Source: Megalobrama amblycephala (Eukaryota > Chordata > Actinopteri > Cypriniformes > Xenocyprididae). From it: a stretch of 64,000 nt of DNA. Under the pieces are notes generated by a model, which did not search any database, was not told the origin of the DNA, and saw nothing but the letters and a program-made list of their open reading frames with translations. Positions 25,730 through 39,042 of the stretch are shown piece by piece (within the stretch, counting starts at the first letter, position 1; the number at the start of each line of letters is the position of its first letter). Both the position numbers and the translations under genes were made by a program. The stretch spans positions 46,690,077 to 46,754,076 of the forward strand of contig NC_063044.1 of NCBI RefSeq assembly GCF_018812025.1, written 5' to 3'.

Positions 25730-27539
25730 GGCCGAGTGTCCACCAAAGCGTTTTTAGCCGGCTGAAAACGCTAGGCGCTCTGCTGAAAATGCCTAGCTGT
25801 GTGCCCTTGAGAGTACAGCAGGGTTTTTTTCAGTTGAGTGGCTTTGCTTGCTATTATACGGAATATCCGCAGAAGTGTTACTAGTATCTCATTTCACAGA
25901 TAGTTTGTTTCTGTACTGTTTCAATATAAAAATGTCGATACATGTAAAGTATTCTCGCTGGCTCTTGTTTTAAATAATTTTGTTCCATTATTATTGTCGT
26001 TGTCATCTGTTGACATTGTACAAGAAGAATGTGGTGATTGGTCGGTGCTGTATTTGCCCCGCCCCTCCTCCTCTGTGATTGGACGATTGGAAAAATGACA
26101 GTGATTAGCACTGCGTTTTACCCAATATTGAACACTCTTCAACTCTCGGAGACCGGTAAAAAATGCTGTAAGACTTGATTTTCCTGCTAAACAAAAACAG
26201 AGATCAAGCATCCGCAATAAAGCAATAAAACTAATCTGGAAAAAGATATCAAAGAAGTAGTAAAGGACAACGCCTTGCCCTTACCCCAAAAGGACAATGC
26301 CACCCCCCCCCCCCCAACCAAACACACACACACACACAAACACACCTTCCCTTCCCCCTGACGTAAGTCACTGAAAGTTCTTCAAGACATATAATGTAAC
26401 TTGTGTATTTATTGTTTTTCCCTTTTCATTTTAAACGTCTCAGTGCGATTGGTAAAACGGTCTCAATTTCACAGCAGTCACTGGTATTATGAAGAAGATT
26501 GAAAACTAAGGAAAATTCTGTCCTCTTTTTGGGTGGTGCCTTTGTGAAAACCCACTCCTCTTCCCCCAAAACAGGTGTTGGTGTAGTAAATATTTATAAC
26601 CTTTTATGTTCTGGTCTGTATATAAGGTAAATTGCAAAGCAGTCATGTGGGATCTTCTGTAGCCAGAAACCCCCATGCAGAGATGGGTGCTGTGTGTATA
26701 TGCATTTCTTCGAGTAATTATGCATTTATCATTTCTGAATTGGCTTCTAATTGTCTAACTGTAATGTAATTGGCATGATACATTTTTACTTATACTTTTA
26801 CAAATAAAATGTTATATTTGGTTTATTCTGTATTATTCTTAATTCATTATTTCTAGTAGATCAAAGCAAAGGTATTACCTCAAATCTGTGTTCAGGATTG
26901 TTCATACGAAAGGTTTAATAGATGGAGCATGGGGCACATCAATTAAGTCCATTTCGATTTCTGACAATCACTGCCTTAAATAAGTTGCAGTTTTCATAAA
27001 TATATAAAAACTATGCTTTTTGTTACGAGTAAGCAGAGCGCGACCGACGTAAAGGTAGATATTTACCCTGCATCCAATGTTTAAGATCAGAACTGATGAG
27101 TTTGTGTCCGGGAAGAGCATTTAATTCGGCCGAAATGACTCTTCTAAAGAGATACCGGGACTGCAGTGAACGAAATAATTGAAGATGTAAGGTAATCAGA
27201 ATAATCAAAAAACTAAATTAATACATAACAAATGATTAATTTCTAGTTGGAAACACAACCTAAAAGTAATAATCATTTGAAATTGGAGTCAGATTAAACG
27301 AGTGAAATTGAACATTCAGAGGTGCTGAAAAGGCATACACGCGTTAACCTTAGCCCAGGCCGTCGGACTCTGTTTTTGGGGCGATGGGGGGGTTCCTTAC
27401 AACGCTGAGCTCTCAGCGCTTCAGCGTGAAATAGACTCTCAGCGCCTTGTTATGCTCCTGGCATAAAACGCAGCATTCCCATTGAAAACAATCAGAAAAA
27501 TATGCAAGCCTCGGAAAAAACACTGTTGGACACACGGCC
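25730..27539. mobile_element. 1.8-kb DNA transposon with TTA duplication (PIF/Harbinger-type)
   Basis: It begins GGCCGAGTGTCCACC and ends TTGGACACACGGCC, inverted with few mismatches, and TTA flanks both sides (25727-25729 and 27540-27542). Subterminal words about aaaacgc/gcgctt recur in inverse at both ends. No transposase-like frame is visible, so it is probably non-autonomous. It contains a C run with a CA tail (26301-26345). Confidence 0.82.
26301..26345. repeat. Poly-C run followed by (AC)n
   Basis: About 14 C bases, then a short A-rich gap and ACAC units, inside the element at 25730-27539. Confidence 0.9.
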
Positions 27540-27594
27540 TTATTCTCATGCTTATCATTAGAGCACCAGATTTGAATTGTATGAAGATGTTCAG

Positions 27595-27715
27595 TGTTAT
27601 AATGTTTTAGTCTGTTCCTCACACAAAGCTATCATATGGTTTCAGAAGACTCTGAATATTCCTCATTTGGACCACTTTTATGGTTCTTTTATGTGCTTTT
27701 TGGAGCTTGAGAGCT
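27595..27715. mobile_element. Half copy of a miniature element
   Basis: The words cacacaaagctatcatatgg, tttcagaagac and tggaccacttttat match the right half of the element at 21177-23070. Neither terminus is recognisable. Confidence 0.5.
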
Positions 27716-28070
27716 ACTTTCCTCTCATTCCACATCCAATCCTCTGTTGTGTTCCATATCCAGTAAATGTTTATTTTTGGATAAACTTATCCTTTGATTT
27801 TGCTCCGGAAAAGCAGTTTTCATTTGTTATTCATTCATTTATTTTAGGACATTTGGATAAAAGTCATAAAATGTTCTTTGTACAGAAAATAACAAGTTAT
27901 TTATGTAATGGAAAGTTTAACTTATCATTATTCAACAAAATAAAATTTCAAGTTTCATTGTTTTTTTGTTTTGTTTTGTTTTTTAAATAGGTGTTTTCGT
28001 TATAAGGTGTTTTTTGGACATAAAGAAGAAACACAAAAATGCAGTTTATGTTTTTCACAGCTGTTCTTAA

Positions 28071-28671
28071 AGGATTAGTCCACTTTTAAATAAAAATTTC
28101 CTGATAATTTACTCACCCCCATGTCATCCAAGATGTCCATGTCTTTCTTTCTTCAGTTGAAAAGAAATTAAGGTTTTTCATGAAAACATTCCAGGATTTT
28201 TTTCCATATAGTGGACTTCAATGGGCACCAAACAGTTGAAGGTCAAAATTAGTTTCATTGCAGCTTCAAATTGTTCTACACGATCCCAGACGACAAATCA
28301 TGGTCTTATCTAGAGAAACCATCGTTCATTTTCTAAAAAAAAAAAAAAAATTACAATTTTATACATTTTAACCATAAATGCTCATCTTGAACTAGCTCTC
28401 TTCTTCTTCTCTATTAGAATTCCAGCATTGTAGACACTGCTAAGTGTATTACTGCCCTCCACAGGTCAAAGTTTGAACTAAATTGTCATATACAATATGC
28501 TAATTCAATAGTATATAACTATATGGAGAACTATATGGAGAAAAATCCTGGAATGTTTTCATCAAAAACTTTAATTTCTTTTTGACTGAAGAAAGAAGGA
28601 CATGAACATCTTGGATGACATGGGGGTGAGTCAATTATCAGGAAAATTTAATTTAAAAGTGAACTAATCCT
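28071..28671. mobile_element. TTAA-type fold-back element, 601 bp
   Basis: It begins AGGATTAGTCCACTTTTAAA and ends with the inverse TTTAAAAGTGAACTAATCCT. TTAA stands on the left, and CTAA (one change) on the right. Long arms include atgtcatccaagatg near 28120-28135 and its inverse catcttggatgacat near 28608-28622. Confidence 0.85.
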
Positions 28672-31119
28672 CTAACAAACATTTTTTTTTTCTAGTTTCA
28701 ATGGGGACCACTGCACAAAAAGATATTTGAGGAATTCTGTACAGTAGCTGGGATTCATCCTGTTTAAATTGAAAGGGAGGGATAGAAGGAAAGTCAAAAG
28801 ATCACCAGCTGTATTGTTTACTTTCTGCGTTTTCATGATCAAAAAGTCATTACCTAACAAAGTTTTTGGAGGGCCATGGGGAAAGAGATGGAGAAATTGA
28901 AAATGGAAGAGATGAAGAGGAAGTGTGCGCTTGCATATGTAATATTATAAATGTGCTACGTCGCACTGAAAAATGTTGGCACAATGCACAAGGAAGATGA
29001 CACATCTGAAGCAGAGAAAGAGCCAGTGATAAACTTGCCATCATCTTTTTCAAATTTAAGACATGGAGAGAGATCCCTGAGCCTCACTGAATAAATGTGC
29101 GGCCAATCCGTCATTCTGTCTGCCGGTTTCCAACTCTGATGAATGCAGAGTGATGAAGAATGTATTCACTTTGAAAGAAGAAATGGGGAGATAAACAGTA
29201 TATTATGTAGAGCAAGATTCAGTGTGCTTGAACGGGAAGATTTTTGTGTGTATTGTTTTTTGGATGCAGTGGTGAAGCTCAGCAGTACCATAAATCCAGT
29301 CAAAAGTTTGCTACTTTGCCTTTTTTTTTCAGAACATTTTGCATTCCCTTCTCTCATTTCACTTCTCCTTCCTCTTCATGTTTGTGTCATGCTTCTAAAT
29401 TAGAGCCTTCATACTGAAAAAAATTACTTTAATTATCTTTCCTTGTAGTAATCTTGGATTCTGAAGTACTTAATCTTTCCTGGAAGATAAACATGTCTTC
29501 ATCTCTCTTAATATGTGTAAAGGATAGTCCATGACTAGGTGTACAATAAACTGTTATAATGCACGATGCGGAGGCAAAAAACTACCCAACGTGAAGCATT
29601 TAATACATGCTTAGCCATAGATTATCTCCCTAATACCATGGTCACTTGTCGGCTTGGACAAGTTAAAGCTGCCATTGATGTTTGCAGAATTTCACTGGAT
29701 GGATAAAAATGAGTCACTGTAAGTTGGTTACATTTCATTAGTTATTTTAGGGTTGTTAAATATACAAATCTGAAGTAAAACAAAAGGAGCACTGTAAGAT
29801 TGCATTTATTTCAATGAATTAAGAGAAAGAGAGAGACCTTGCATGTGTGAATCATCGTATATGCATACGGTATTCAGATACTGTAGACCATGGTATAAAT
29901 GGTTTAATTACCTGCACATCTGGATGCTCTTGTTTTTCTGTGATGATGCTTTTGATTCAGAGAGCACAGTGCCTTGAAATGTTCCAGCTTTATCAAAAGA
30001 GCTTTTCATGTTTGTCTCCATGTTTCTATCTTTTATGTGAATTTTTTTTTTATGCTCTGCATGCATCACCCTCTGTCATCACCCTTGAATCTTTTATAGC
30101 CAGGGTTTGGGTTTGTTTGTGTGTGTCAGGTTTGTGCACTGTTTAGAAGTGATTTGTGAATGCAAATGTCATTATAATTCAAATGTGAATTTAATTAGTA
30201 AAGTTAAAATATAATTCAAAGAAAATCTAATATCTGCTGTAATTGTAGGTTTTAATAGGCTATAATAATAATAATAATAATAATTTAATTTCTCTCTGAT
30301 TTTCCCCATAAACGTTAAAATGCCACCTGTAAGAATTTGGTATTACTTTTATACATTTCATTATACTTAAATGAACCTCCATTTTATCACTCGTGCTTGG
30401 AGAGCACTTAATGTCCCAGAATACTCTAATATACTCCATCAATTACATATTCAATATGTTAAAATTTTGATTTTAATATAAAGTGACCTGAAAAAAATGT
30501 GGTAAACATTTTGTCATACTCCATAGAAACAATTGTAGAAAAATTCTGCTTTGATGGCTATGTTCATTTAACATAATTGAGCTTAGTTCAGAGAAAGTTG
30601 AGACAACATGTTCTATATATCAAGGAATAAATATGCATAATTAGTAATTAATGATGCAATCTGTTATGCTTTAATGTAAAACACTTTAAGGTAATGAAAT
30701 TCCGGTAACACTTTACGTAAAACCTTTATATATAATGCATTATAAAAGTATTCTTAATGCATTAATTATGCCTTGCAATATACATCATAATGCATTATGT
30801 GGTCTCATGAATAATTGTAACCACAGTTATAATAATTGTAACGCTTATGTTACAGCTTTAGAAAGTATAATGTGACATGACAAACAACCAATTTCAAATG
30901 TAACAAGGAATCTGCAAATGTCATAAAGCATTTTAACTTTTCAATTATTTATGGAATAAAAGATGTTTATGTACAACTGTTTAATTTCTTTGAATTTAAA
31001 TTCAGTACATTTCTTTTCACATTCCAAATTTAACATCTTGTGGGAATCAAATCGATTCAAATTCAAACTCATAAACTGAAAAGAAACCCATTCAAAATTC
31101 TGAACTTTGCACAACCCTG

Positions 31120-31253
<134 letters not shown>

Positions 31254-31819
31254 AACAGTATGTAATATATAGTTGGTCTTGTGAACAGAGTTTAGGAGGA
31301 GACCACTAAATCTCTCTTCACACTCTCTTTCTGTCCTTCATGCCTGCACTCTCATCTTGGTTTCTGATCAAAGGCGAATATTTATGCATTCTGCTCAGCA
31401 TGTGTTGTTTTTCCACTTTGTAGCTGTGGAAGCGCCGGCAGGTTTTGGCGGGTGATCACTAAGTCTGGAATCAACAGCCTCAATCTGTAAAGATATTACA
31501 TTTCACATGGCAAATATTTGATTGATTTCTTTCCGTTTCGAAACTTTAATTAAACCAGCTTGTTTAATTATTGAGCCAAGGAGCCCAAATTGGAGTCAAT
31601 AGTCATTTTTAACCAACAGTTGTTTGGTCATGTGCAAATATATTGATTACTGCAATATAGCAGCAGGGAACAAAATGATAACACTTCATGTGTCTTGTTA
31701 GAAGAGGCAAAGGAAAAATCAGACGAGTCTATACAAATGAAAAACATAAGGCTGATGTGTCATAGATCACTCAATTTGGGGATGAAGATGAGACTCTCCA
31801 AATAGGTGTTGTTGACTTT

Positions 31820-31820
<1 letters not shown>

Positions 31821-31856
<36 letters not shown>
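31821..31856. repeat. (CT)n microsatellite
   Basis: About 17 CT units in intron 2. Confidence 0.95.
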
Positions 31857-31860
<4 letters not shown>

Positions 31861-32880
31861 TCTCCACCTCATTCTCCATCATCCCCTCATAATGACCTGT
31901 CTTTCATCTGTAATACCTTAAGTGTCAGGTGGAAGAGAAAGGATGCAAAAGAGACAGACTTCAAAAGCATCAGCATGGTTTTGAGTTGTTCTCATCTGTC
32001 TGCTAAAGGCATATGTCTGAAGACAGATTCATCTTTGATTTATCTTACTGATTTATCTCACACACATTAAATAAATAAATAAATAAATTAGTTTAAATTA
32101 AACTTTATAAATTAGTTTTTCTGTTTTCTGTGTTCCTTTGTTCCCATTAGTTGTCGTGGATGCTCATTTAATGATCACACCTGTTAGTCTTTGAGTTAAT
32201 TATCATTGTGTATTTAAAGGGGACCTATTATGCCACATTTTACAAGATGTAATATAAGTCTCTGGTGTCCCCAGAATGTGTCTGTGAAGTTTCAGCTCAA
32301 AATACCCCACAGATCATTAATTATTCCATGTTGTAAATATAAATTTTTGAGTGGAAGGAAAAACATGCTGTTTTGGGGCATGTATCTTTAAATGCAAATG
32401 AGCTGCTGCTCCCCACCCCACTTTCCAGAAGAGGGTGGAGCTAAACATCTGTTTGGTTTTGATTATCATGTCTATCGTCACACGCTCACATGCAGGGGTG
32501 GATCTAGAAAATTATTTATAATGTGGCAAAGGGGTGGCAACACCAAAACAATCGCCCATGCATAGTTTTTGGAGATTTATGGCCTGACATACACAATTGC
32601 GTTTACAAATATTGCATTACAACAAAATAATCATCTATACAGTTTAAAATTAAAAATAAATAACAAGATTTCAATATCCATCATGGCACCCAGTCAAGAC
32701 ACTATATGAAAAACATCAACAGATTATTATTTTGAGCTTGTATCACTAAAGATGAGCAGTTTTATTAATATTACACAGGCTACTTCGATGGTATAAATCA
32801 CGTTTTAGTGCAAGTTAAAGAGCAACAAAACTTTTGAATTTCCACAGTTTTGCAAACAATTTTTGAGTTTCTGTTATTAA

Positions 32881-33557
32881 AGGATTAGTTCACTTTCAAA
32901 TGAAAATTAGCCCAAGCTTTACTCACCCTCAAGCCATCCTAGGTGTATATGACTTTCTTCTTTCTGATGAACACAATCGGAGATATTTTAATATCCTGAT
33001 GCATCCGAGCTTTATAATGGCAACAAACAGGGGTCATGAGTATGAACTGAAGTGCTTCCATATTCATATACTGCCTTCCGTATTCAACGTACAAAGAAAG
33101 TGCAAAACTCTTGCAGTTCCAAAGCTTATGCTACGTCCTACGCTTTCCCTATTCAACTTACGGAAAAAGTGTAACTGACACGACGCCAGTTTACACTTTC
33201 TTCGTAACTTGAATACGGAAGGCGGTCTGGCGGAAGCTAGATATTTGACTTAATAACTTGTTAAATATGGATATTTTTTGTACACAAACGCATCGCTTCG
33301 CTTCAGAAAGCCTTTATTAACCCCCCGGAGCCGTGTGGAGTACACATTTATGATGGATGGATGTGGATGGAAGCACTTTCTTCAGCTTATACTCGTGACC
33401 CCTGTTCACTGCATTATAAAGCTCGGATGCGTCAGAAGGATATTTATTAAAATATCTCTTATTGTGTTCATCAGAAGGAAGAAAGTCATTTACACCTAGG
33501 ATGGCTTAAGGGTGAGTAAAGCTTGGGCTAATTTTCATTTGAAAGTGAACTAATCCT
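32881..33557. mobile_element. TTAA-flanked fold-back element, 677 bp, third nesting level
   Basis: It starts AGGATTAGTTCACTTTCAAA and ends TTTGAAAGTGAACTAATCCT, a perfect 20-bp inverted repeat, with TTAA on both sides. The perfect ends make it the youngest-looking member of its family here. The middle has further inverse arms (cttccgtattcaac / gttgaatacgg type). Confidence 0.92.
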
Positions 33558-33595
33558 TTAACAGTGATGGGAATGTCTGTGTGTGTTCACCCAGG

Positions 33596-33720
33596 ACACC
33601 CTATCAACCAAATACTCTCTCACATACACACCCTATCAACCACATACTCTAGCAACACCCTAGCAACTGCATACCAAGAGCCAAGCAACCACCCAGAATC
33701 TCCTAACAACACATTAGCAA
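33596..33720. repeat. Degenerate tandem repeat of ACACCCTATCAACCACATA-like units
   Basis: At least four imperfect units with the shared core accctatcaacc / accctagcaac and catactct. The unit length varies from 17 to about 32 nt. Confidence 0.6.
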
Positions 33721-34050
33721 ACTCGTAGAACATCTATCTATTCTGGCCTAACTGATCAAACTATTTAATACAAGACTTTAAATTGGCTTTATGACAAGCC
33801 AGCATAAATTTGTCTTTCAAACTTTTCAATCTAGTTATTGTTTTTCTTGATTACTATCACACAATTCATAACACAGTTCCACATTTTCTTGAAACTATAC
33901 ATCAACTTTCACAAACCTCAAACTTCCAGGTCAAAATAAAATGTTCTAGTCAAAGACATATTCTCCAAAAAGATAATGCAAGAGATGTGCTGCACGGGGT
34001 GTAAATTCAGTCTCGGTGCTCTTTGGATACGAGGGAAAATTTTTTACATG

Positions 34051-34259
34051 TAATAGTAGGTAATCCAAGGCACTCGAATCAAGTGAAAAGTAATGTTAAA
34101 AAGCCTTTATTTCATCTTGGCTGTTACTTAAAAACAGGTGATACACACAAGCTGCACACCTACGCGTTGCGGCTATTGCCTTCGTCAGGGTGTGATGAAA
34201 TAAAGGCTTTTTAACATTACTTTTCGCTTGATTCGAGTGCCTTGGATTACCTACTATTA
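34051..34259. repeat. Large hairpin: 66-bp arms, 77-nt loop
   Basis: The arm at 34051-34116 and its inverse at 34194-34259 differ at one position. The loop contains cctacgcgttgcggctattg and ccttcgtcaggg, a GC-rich stretch unlike its AT-rich surroundings. No target duplication or family end was recognised. Confidence 0.93.
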
Positions 34260-36520
34260 AAAGACATATTCTCTTCTGACAAAATCAAATGCAAAACAAT
34301 ACAGTAGCCTATATTGTCAATTACAGTACAGTAAAAAAAAAAAAAAAATCAGCGTCCTCTGCACATTTGGACAAATTTCATTACAGTATACAGTTCTATA
34401 GCAGTATATTGGTTATCTGACACAAGACTATATCCCTAGGCAGTCATTTCTTAGTTCTGCAAAAATACAGTACACATAAAAAATGGCTACAAAGAAAGTT
34501 GACAATCACAAGTTTGAGGGTGTTACAACATGTTCTCCAGTTTACTGTACATAGAATAGTGAAATTTCCCTAAAGTACCGGTACTGTGTACTGTAATTAT
34601 ACTGTATGTGTAAGTTTAAAACACTCGTAAATGATTCTTTCAGCTCTCTCTCAGATTTTGACAGGTGCGTCGTCAGTTTTGCTATCTAATGTTGTCATTT
34701 TAAACGTTTTGAGAAATGTGTCTTTGTTTTGAGAACTGAATGAATGGTTTGGAAAAGTGGGCCAACTGAATCACTTAGGGTGCGTTCACACTTGTAGTTC
34801 GGTTTGTTTGGTTCATTTGGTCCAGACCAAAAAGGAAAAAAAAAAAACATTTAGTCCTGGTCCGATTAGCGTTCAAATTGGCAATTTTATCACCGAACCT
34901 AAAGGCACAGGGATACATTCACAACCTGATTGGTTCCATTTTATGACGTATTGCCTATTTTGAGACGGAACTTACCGAACATCCAAAACAATGCTGTGTG
35001 CTGAGATAAATGCGCTCGTTGTATGTATGTAGCCTGAATATGATGGTATTTTGGCCAGCTGGGAACTCATGAAGAGCTTATAAAATGTGTCCGTCACACA
35101 CACAAACGATCTGCTGACTACACTGGGCGCACTGCGTGTGCGTGCATTTATTTATAATGTGGCATTTATATTTTATTCTGTGATAATTCTGGGGTGGCAG
35201 ATGGGGTAGCAAAGCTTTTTCTTAGGGTGGCAGTTGCCACCCTGTGCCACCCCAATAGATCCGGCCCTGCTCAAGTTGACATTGCAGTTCATAAAAGTTA
35301 ATCATTTGCATGCGTTTTTAAGCTATAACAGTTTAAACTTCTGGTATATGGTTTTCTGAGTGCACACATCCAAAGCACGCTCACAGAAAGCTGCCTGTCA
35401 GACGGCGTGTCGCATGAGTATTAAACTAATTTCTCTTACACGTAAACTTTCAAATACACACAAGGTTATATCAAAAACACACACAGTTCATAAACACAGT
35501 TGGTTATGTCTGTGAACGTAAACAGCAGGGAAAGAAATTGCACGTGTCGATTAGATCTGTGTATTAAAGTGACAGCAGCATATTATACCTACTGCTGTAT
35601 ATGCTGTTAATATGAACAAAGCAGCAAAAGAAAAACAGAAAATCACTCACTGCTCTTGATTAAACAACTTTTGTAGCTTTGAAAAGAATACATTTCTTAC
35701 TTGAATGCTGCTGTTAAATTCTCTGGTGTGGAGATAAACAAGGCAGACTGTGTACCGCTCACTCGGGGGAGGAGCTAAGCTAATAGGGCAGATTCCGTCG
35801 CCAGTCATGGCCGGGGCTTCTCTGGAACCGTTAGTTTGGAGAGACTGTTTATGATTTATGGGGATTGTAAAAAAAAAAAAGTGTGGGTGGAGTTTTAGCA
35901 TTATAGGCTGATTGTTTACACACACACACACACACACAAACACACTGTGGACACACATCTGTGTTCAAATACCTTATAAAAGTGCATTTTGCATAATTGG
36001 TTCCCTTTAAGTTCCTAATTTCCTTCAGTTCGTTCTTTGGTTTTGTTATGTTCTACATGCCGTGTCATATGTTTTCGCCATTTATTTAAATAAAAGACAT
36101 ATATACTTGATCTTCTTTGCCTAAGTTGCAAAGAAGTTGTTTCGGTTTTGGGGAAGTTAGCCCACTTTCCAGTGATCTCTCTCTCTTTTTTTTTTTTTTG
36201 AGAGGTTTTAGCTCAAATGTTTACTTTTTATAACCAAAAGAAAACTGCAACTGTCTGTCAGGATATGTATATCATTAACAGGACATTTTGTTGTATTTTA
36301 TTTTGTGACTTCACTGGAATGGAGAGCAGGCCTGCGGATGAGAGATAGGGAACAGGATGCTTCTAAAATCCAATAATTGGTGACCTCTGATTTACAAATC
36401 CCAGGATTTTGCACTTTGCACTATGTCAAGTTATATAACAAGACTTATACTGTATATAGGCCCTCAGCTTCCCTTTCTAAGACAGTAAAAAAAATCTACA
36501 GCACAGGTCAAAGCTAAATT

Positions 36521-36720
36521 ACACTCTTAAAAATAAAGGTCCCAAAAAGGGGGGCATTGATGCCATAGAAAAAAACATTTTTTTGGTTCCCTCAAAAAAC
36601 CTTTCAGTGAACAGTTCATAAAAGAAAACATTTTCTTAGTATTAAGAACATTTTAATGATCTAAAAGATCCCTTTTCCACTAGAAAGGACCTTTTGTGCA
36701 AGAGTTTGGGCATAGTAAGT
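36521..36720. mobile_element. Fragment related to the element at 3749-3987
   Basis: The words ttaaaaataaaggt, ccaaaaagggg and aaaacctttcagtgaa occur in the same order as in 3749-3987. The right end is not clear. Confidence 0.55.
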
Positions 36721-36739
36721 ATGTATTACGTATGTATGT

Positions 36740-37170
36740 ATTTATTTATTTTATTTATATTTGATCAAAAAGACATTTATAATGTTACAAAAATTTCTGT
36801 TCTTTTCAAATTTCTATTCATCAAAGAATCCTAAAAAAAAAAAAAAAAAAAAAAAAGTATCATTGTTTTCACAAAAATATTAAGTAGCACAACTGTTTTC
36901 AACATTGATAATAAGAAATGTTTCTTGATCATAAAATCATCATATTAGAATGATTTCTGAAGGATCATGTGACACTGAAGACTGGAGTAATGATGCTGAA
37001 TATTCAGCTTTAAAATCAATAAATTACATTTTAAAATATATTAAATGTAATTTATTTACTATTTAAATTATACTAATATTTCACAATATTTACAAATGCA
37101 GCCTTGGTGAGTATAAGAGACTTTTTTCAAAAACATTAAAAATCTTACCGACCCCAGACTTTTGAATGGT
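36740..37170. mobile_element. Tc1-type family copy with one end
   Basis: It contains gatttctgaaggatcatgtg, cactgaagactggag and, near its right end, cttaccgaccccagactttt, which is the ACTTTTGAA(C)GGTA-type terminus of a widespread fish Tc1-type family. The left end is lost in AT-rich sequence. A 24-bp A run lies within it (about 36833-36856). Confidence 0.65.
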
Positions 37171-38084
37171 AATGTTTGTACTGTATGAATCAGCCTCAAA
37201 CAAGCTCTCCAATTAAAATGCCCTTTTTATGCTATAATAATTACATGACACTGTGCATTTCTTCACAGCTTGCATTAAAAGCAACCAGTAGTTTTTTGAG
37301 TTTCATGTCTCACCATGTCTACAACAGCAGCCAGTTACTGAGCCAACAATTCTTGTCCTTTTTCCCGTTTGTGTTTTCCGTTCTGTTTCTCTATACTCAA
37401 AGGCTTTAATTTGGAGTGACAGATTGTTATCTGGAGCAAACAATGAATTAGCATCACAATACTTTCAACATACAAATAAGAAATTATTCACCAACCTTAC
37501 AGCAAACATTCACATCTCATCATTAACCTGCAGAGACACATGACACATTCTTTCTTACATCCCACACACATACACCTCATTACTGAGATACTGATAGTGC
37601 TGATGATGAATGTAGTGAGAAATGGTGAAAAACTGAAGCCTTCTTTACAACCAAATACGGTCTATAATGAATAGTTTTCTTGCCTATAGCATCACACAGA
37701 CCCGAATCTGATGTCATTGATTATTCGGGATGAGAAATTAATGACTCTGGTTCTGAATCAGATTCTGCTTTAAGGCTTTGGTTCCTTAATGAGCCTGTTA
37801 ATGATTGTTTTATACTTAGGAGGAAACACACAAATCATCACAAACACAATGTGCATTTCAAAACAAGTTAAACAAAATAAAAGGATTTCATTATTCATTA
37901 TTAATCATGTTGTTCCAGACACTTAAGGTGTGATCATTTATTATTGTTCAGCGAGTGAAATCCAGTCATTTCAATAGAAATACACAATAATGAATTTCGC
38001 ATGAGGGCAAAAGATTTCCCCATGCAGATTTCCCAACGGATTCAAGTTGGTCACTTGCATTCGCCAGAAAGCTGCTTGATTTAA

Positions 38085-39038
38085 AGGTGCCCTAGATTCA
38101 AAAATTGAATTTATCTTGGCATAGTTGAATAACAAGAGTCCAGTACATGGAAATGACATACAGTGAGCCTCAAACTCCATTGTTTCCTCCTTCTTATATA
38201 AATCTCATTTGTTTAAAAGACCTCCGAAGAACAGGCAAATCTCAACATAACACTGACTGTTACGTAACAGTCAGGATCATTAATATGTACGCCCCCAATA
38301 TTTGCATATGCCAGCTCATGATCAAGGCATTACACAAGGGCAGCCAGTATTAACGTCTGGATCTGTGCACAGCTGAATCATCAGACTAGGTAAGCAAGCA
38401 AGAACAATAGCGAAAAATGGCAGATGGAGCAATAATAACTGACATGATCCATGATAACATGAAATTTTTAGCGATATTTGTAAATTGTCTCTCTAAATGT
38501 TTCGTTAGCATGTTGCTAATGTACTGTTAAATGTGGTTAAAGTTACCATCGTTTACTACTGTATTCACGGGGACAAGAGCCGTCTCTATTTTCATTTTTA
38601 AACACTTGCAGTCTGTATAATTCATAAACACAACTTCATTCTTTATAAATCTCTCCAACAGTGTAGCATTAGCCGTTAGCCACGGAGCATAGCCTCATTC
38701 ATAAACAAATGTAAACATCCAAATAAATACTATACTCACAGGAATCGATGTATGCATGATGAACACTTTGTAAAGATCCATTTTGAGGGTTATATTAGCT
38801 GTGTGAACTTTGTGTTTGCTGTTTAAGGCAGTTGAGAGCTCGCGGGGACGGGGGAGTGGGAGATTTAAAGGGGCCACACGCTTAATCGGTGCATATGTAA
38901 TAATGGCTTAAAATAAGCAGTTAAAAAAATTAATTTAAAAAAATCTGTGGGGTATTTTGAGCTGAAACTTCACAGACACATTCAGGGGACACCTTAGACT
39001 TATATTACATCTTTTGAAAAGGCACCTCTAGGGCACCT
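38085..39038. mobile_element. TTAA-flanked element, 954 bp (copy 1)
   Basis: It starts AGGTGCCCTAGA and ends TCTAGGGCACCT, with TTAA at 38081-38084 and 39039-39042. It is a close copy of 53631-54608 (shared runs such as gcatagttgaataacaagag and aagcaagcaagaacaatagc). No long reading frame. Its right neighbour starts directly after the shared TTAA. Confidence 0.9.
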
Positions 39039-39042
39039 TTAA

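Larger units (their letters stand above)
32493..35269. mobile_element. hAT-like element nested in 32218-36006
   Basis: It starts CAGGGGTGGATCTAG and ends ATAGATCCGGCCCTG, inverted with two or three changes. The flanks ctcacatg and ctcaagtt could be a worn 8-bp duplication (5 of 8 match). Repeated ggtggca words occur near both ends. It holds the items at 32881-33557, 33596-33720 and 34051-34259. Confidence 0.65.
32218..36006. mobile_element. Outer TTAA element with GGGACC ends, host of nested insertions
   Basis: The left end aggggacctattatgcc and right end tgcataattggttccct are imperfect inverted repeats, with TTAA at 32214-32217 and 36007-36010. The total is 3,789 bp, but most of it is younger material inserted inside, so the original element was about 1 kb. 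It shares the gatgtaatataagtctctgg module with 13402-13982. Confidence 0.75.

Noticed and set aside
27577..27990. 137-codon open frame on the plus strand
   Set aside because: Its first third is a fold-back element fragment shared with 22915-23000; the rest is T-rich with no motif.
33596..33720. Repeat array considered as CRISPR-like
   Set aside because: Units are irregular, spacers are not distinct, and the DNA is vertebrate.
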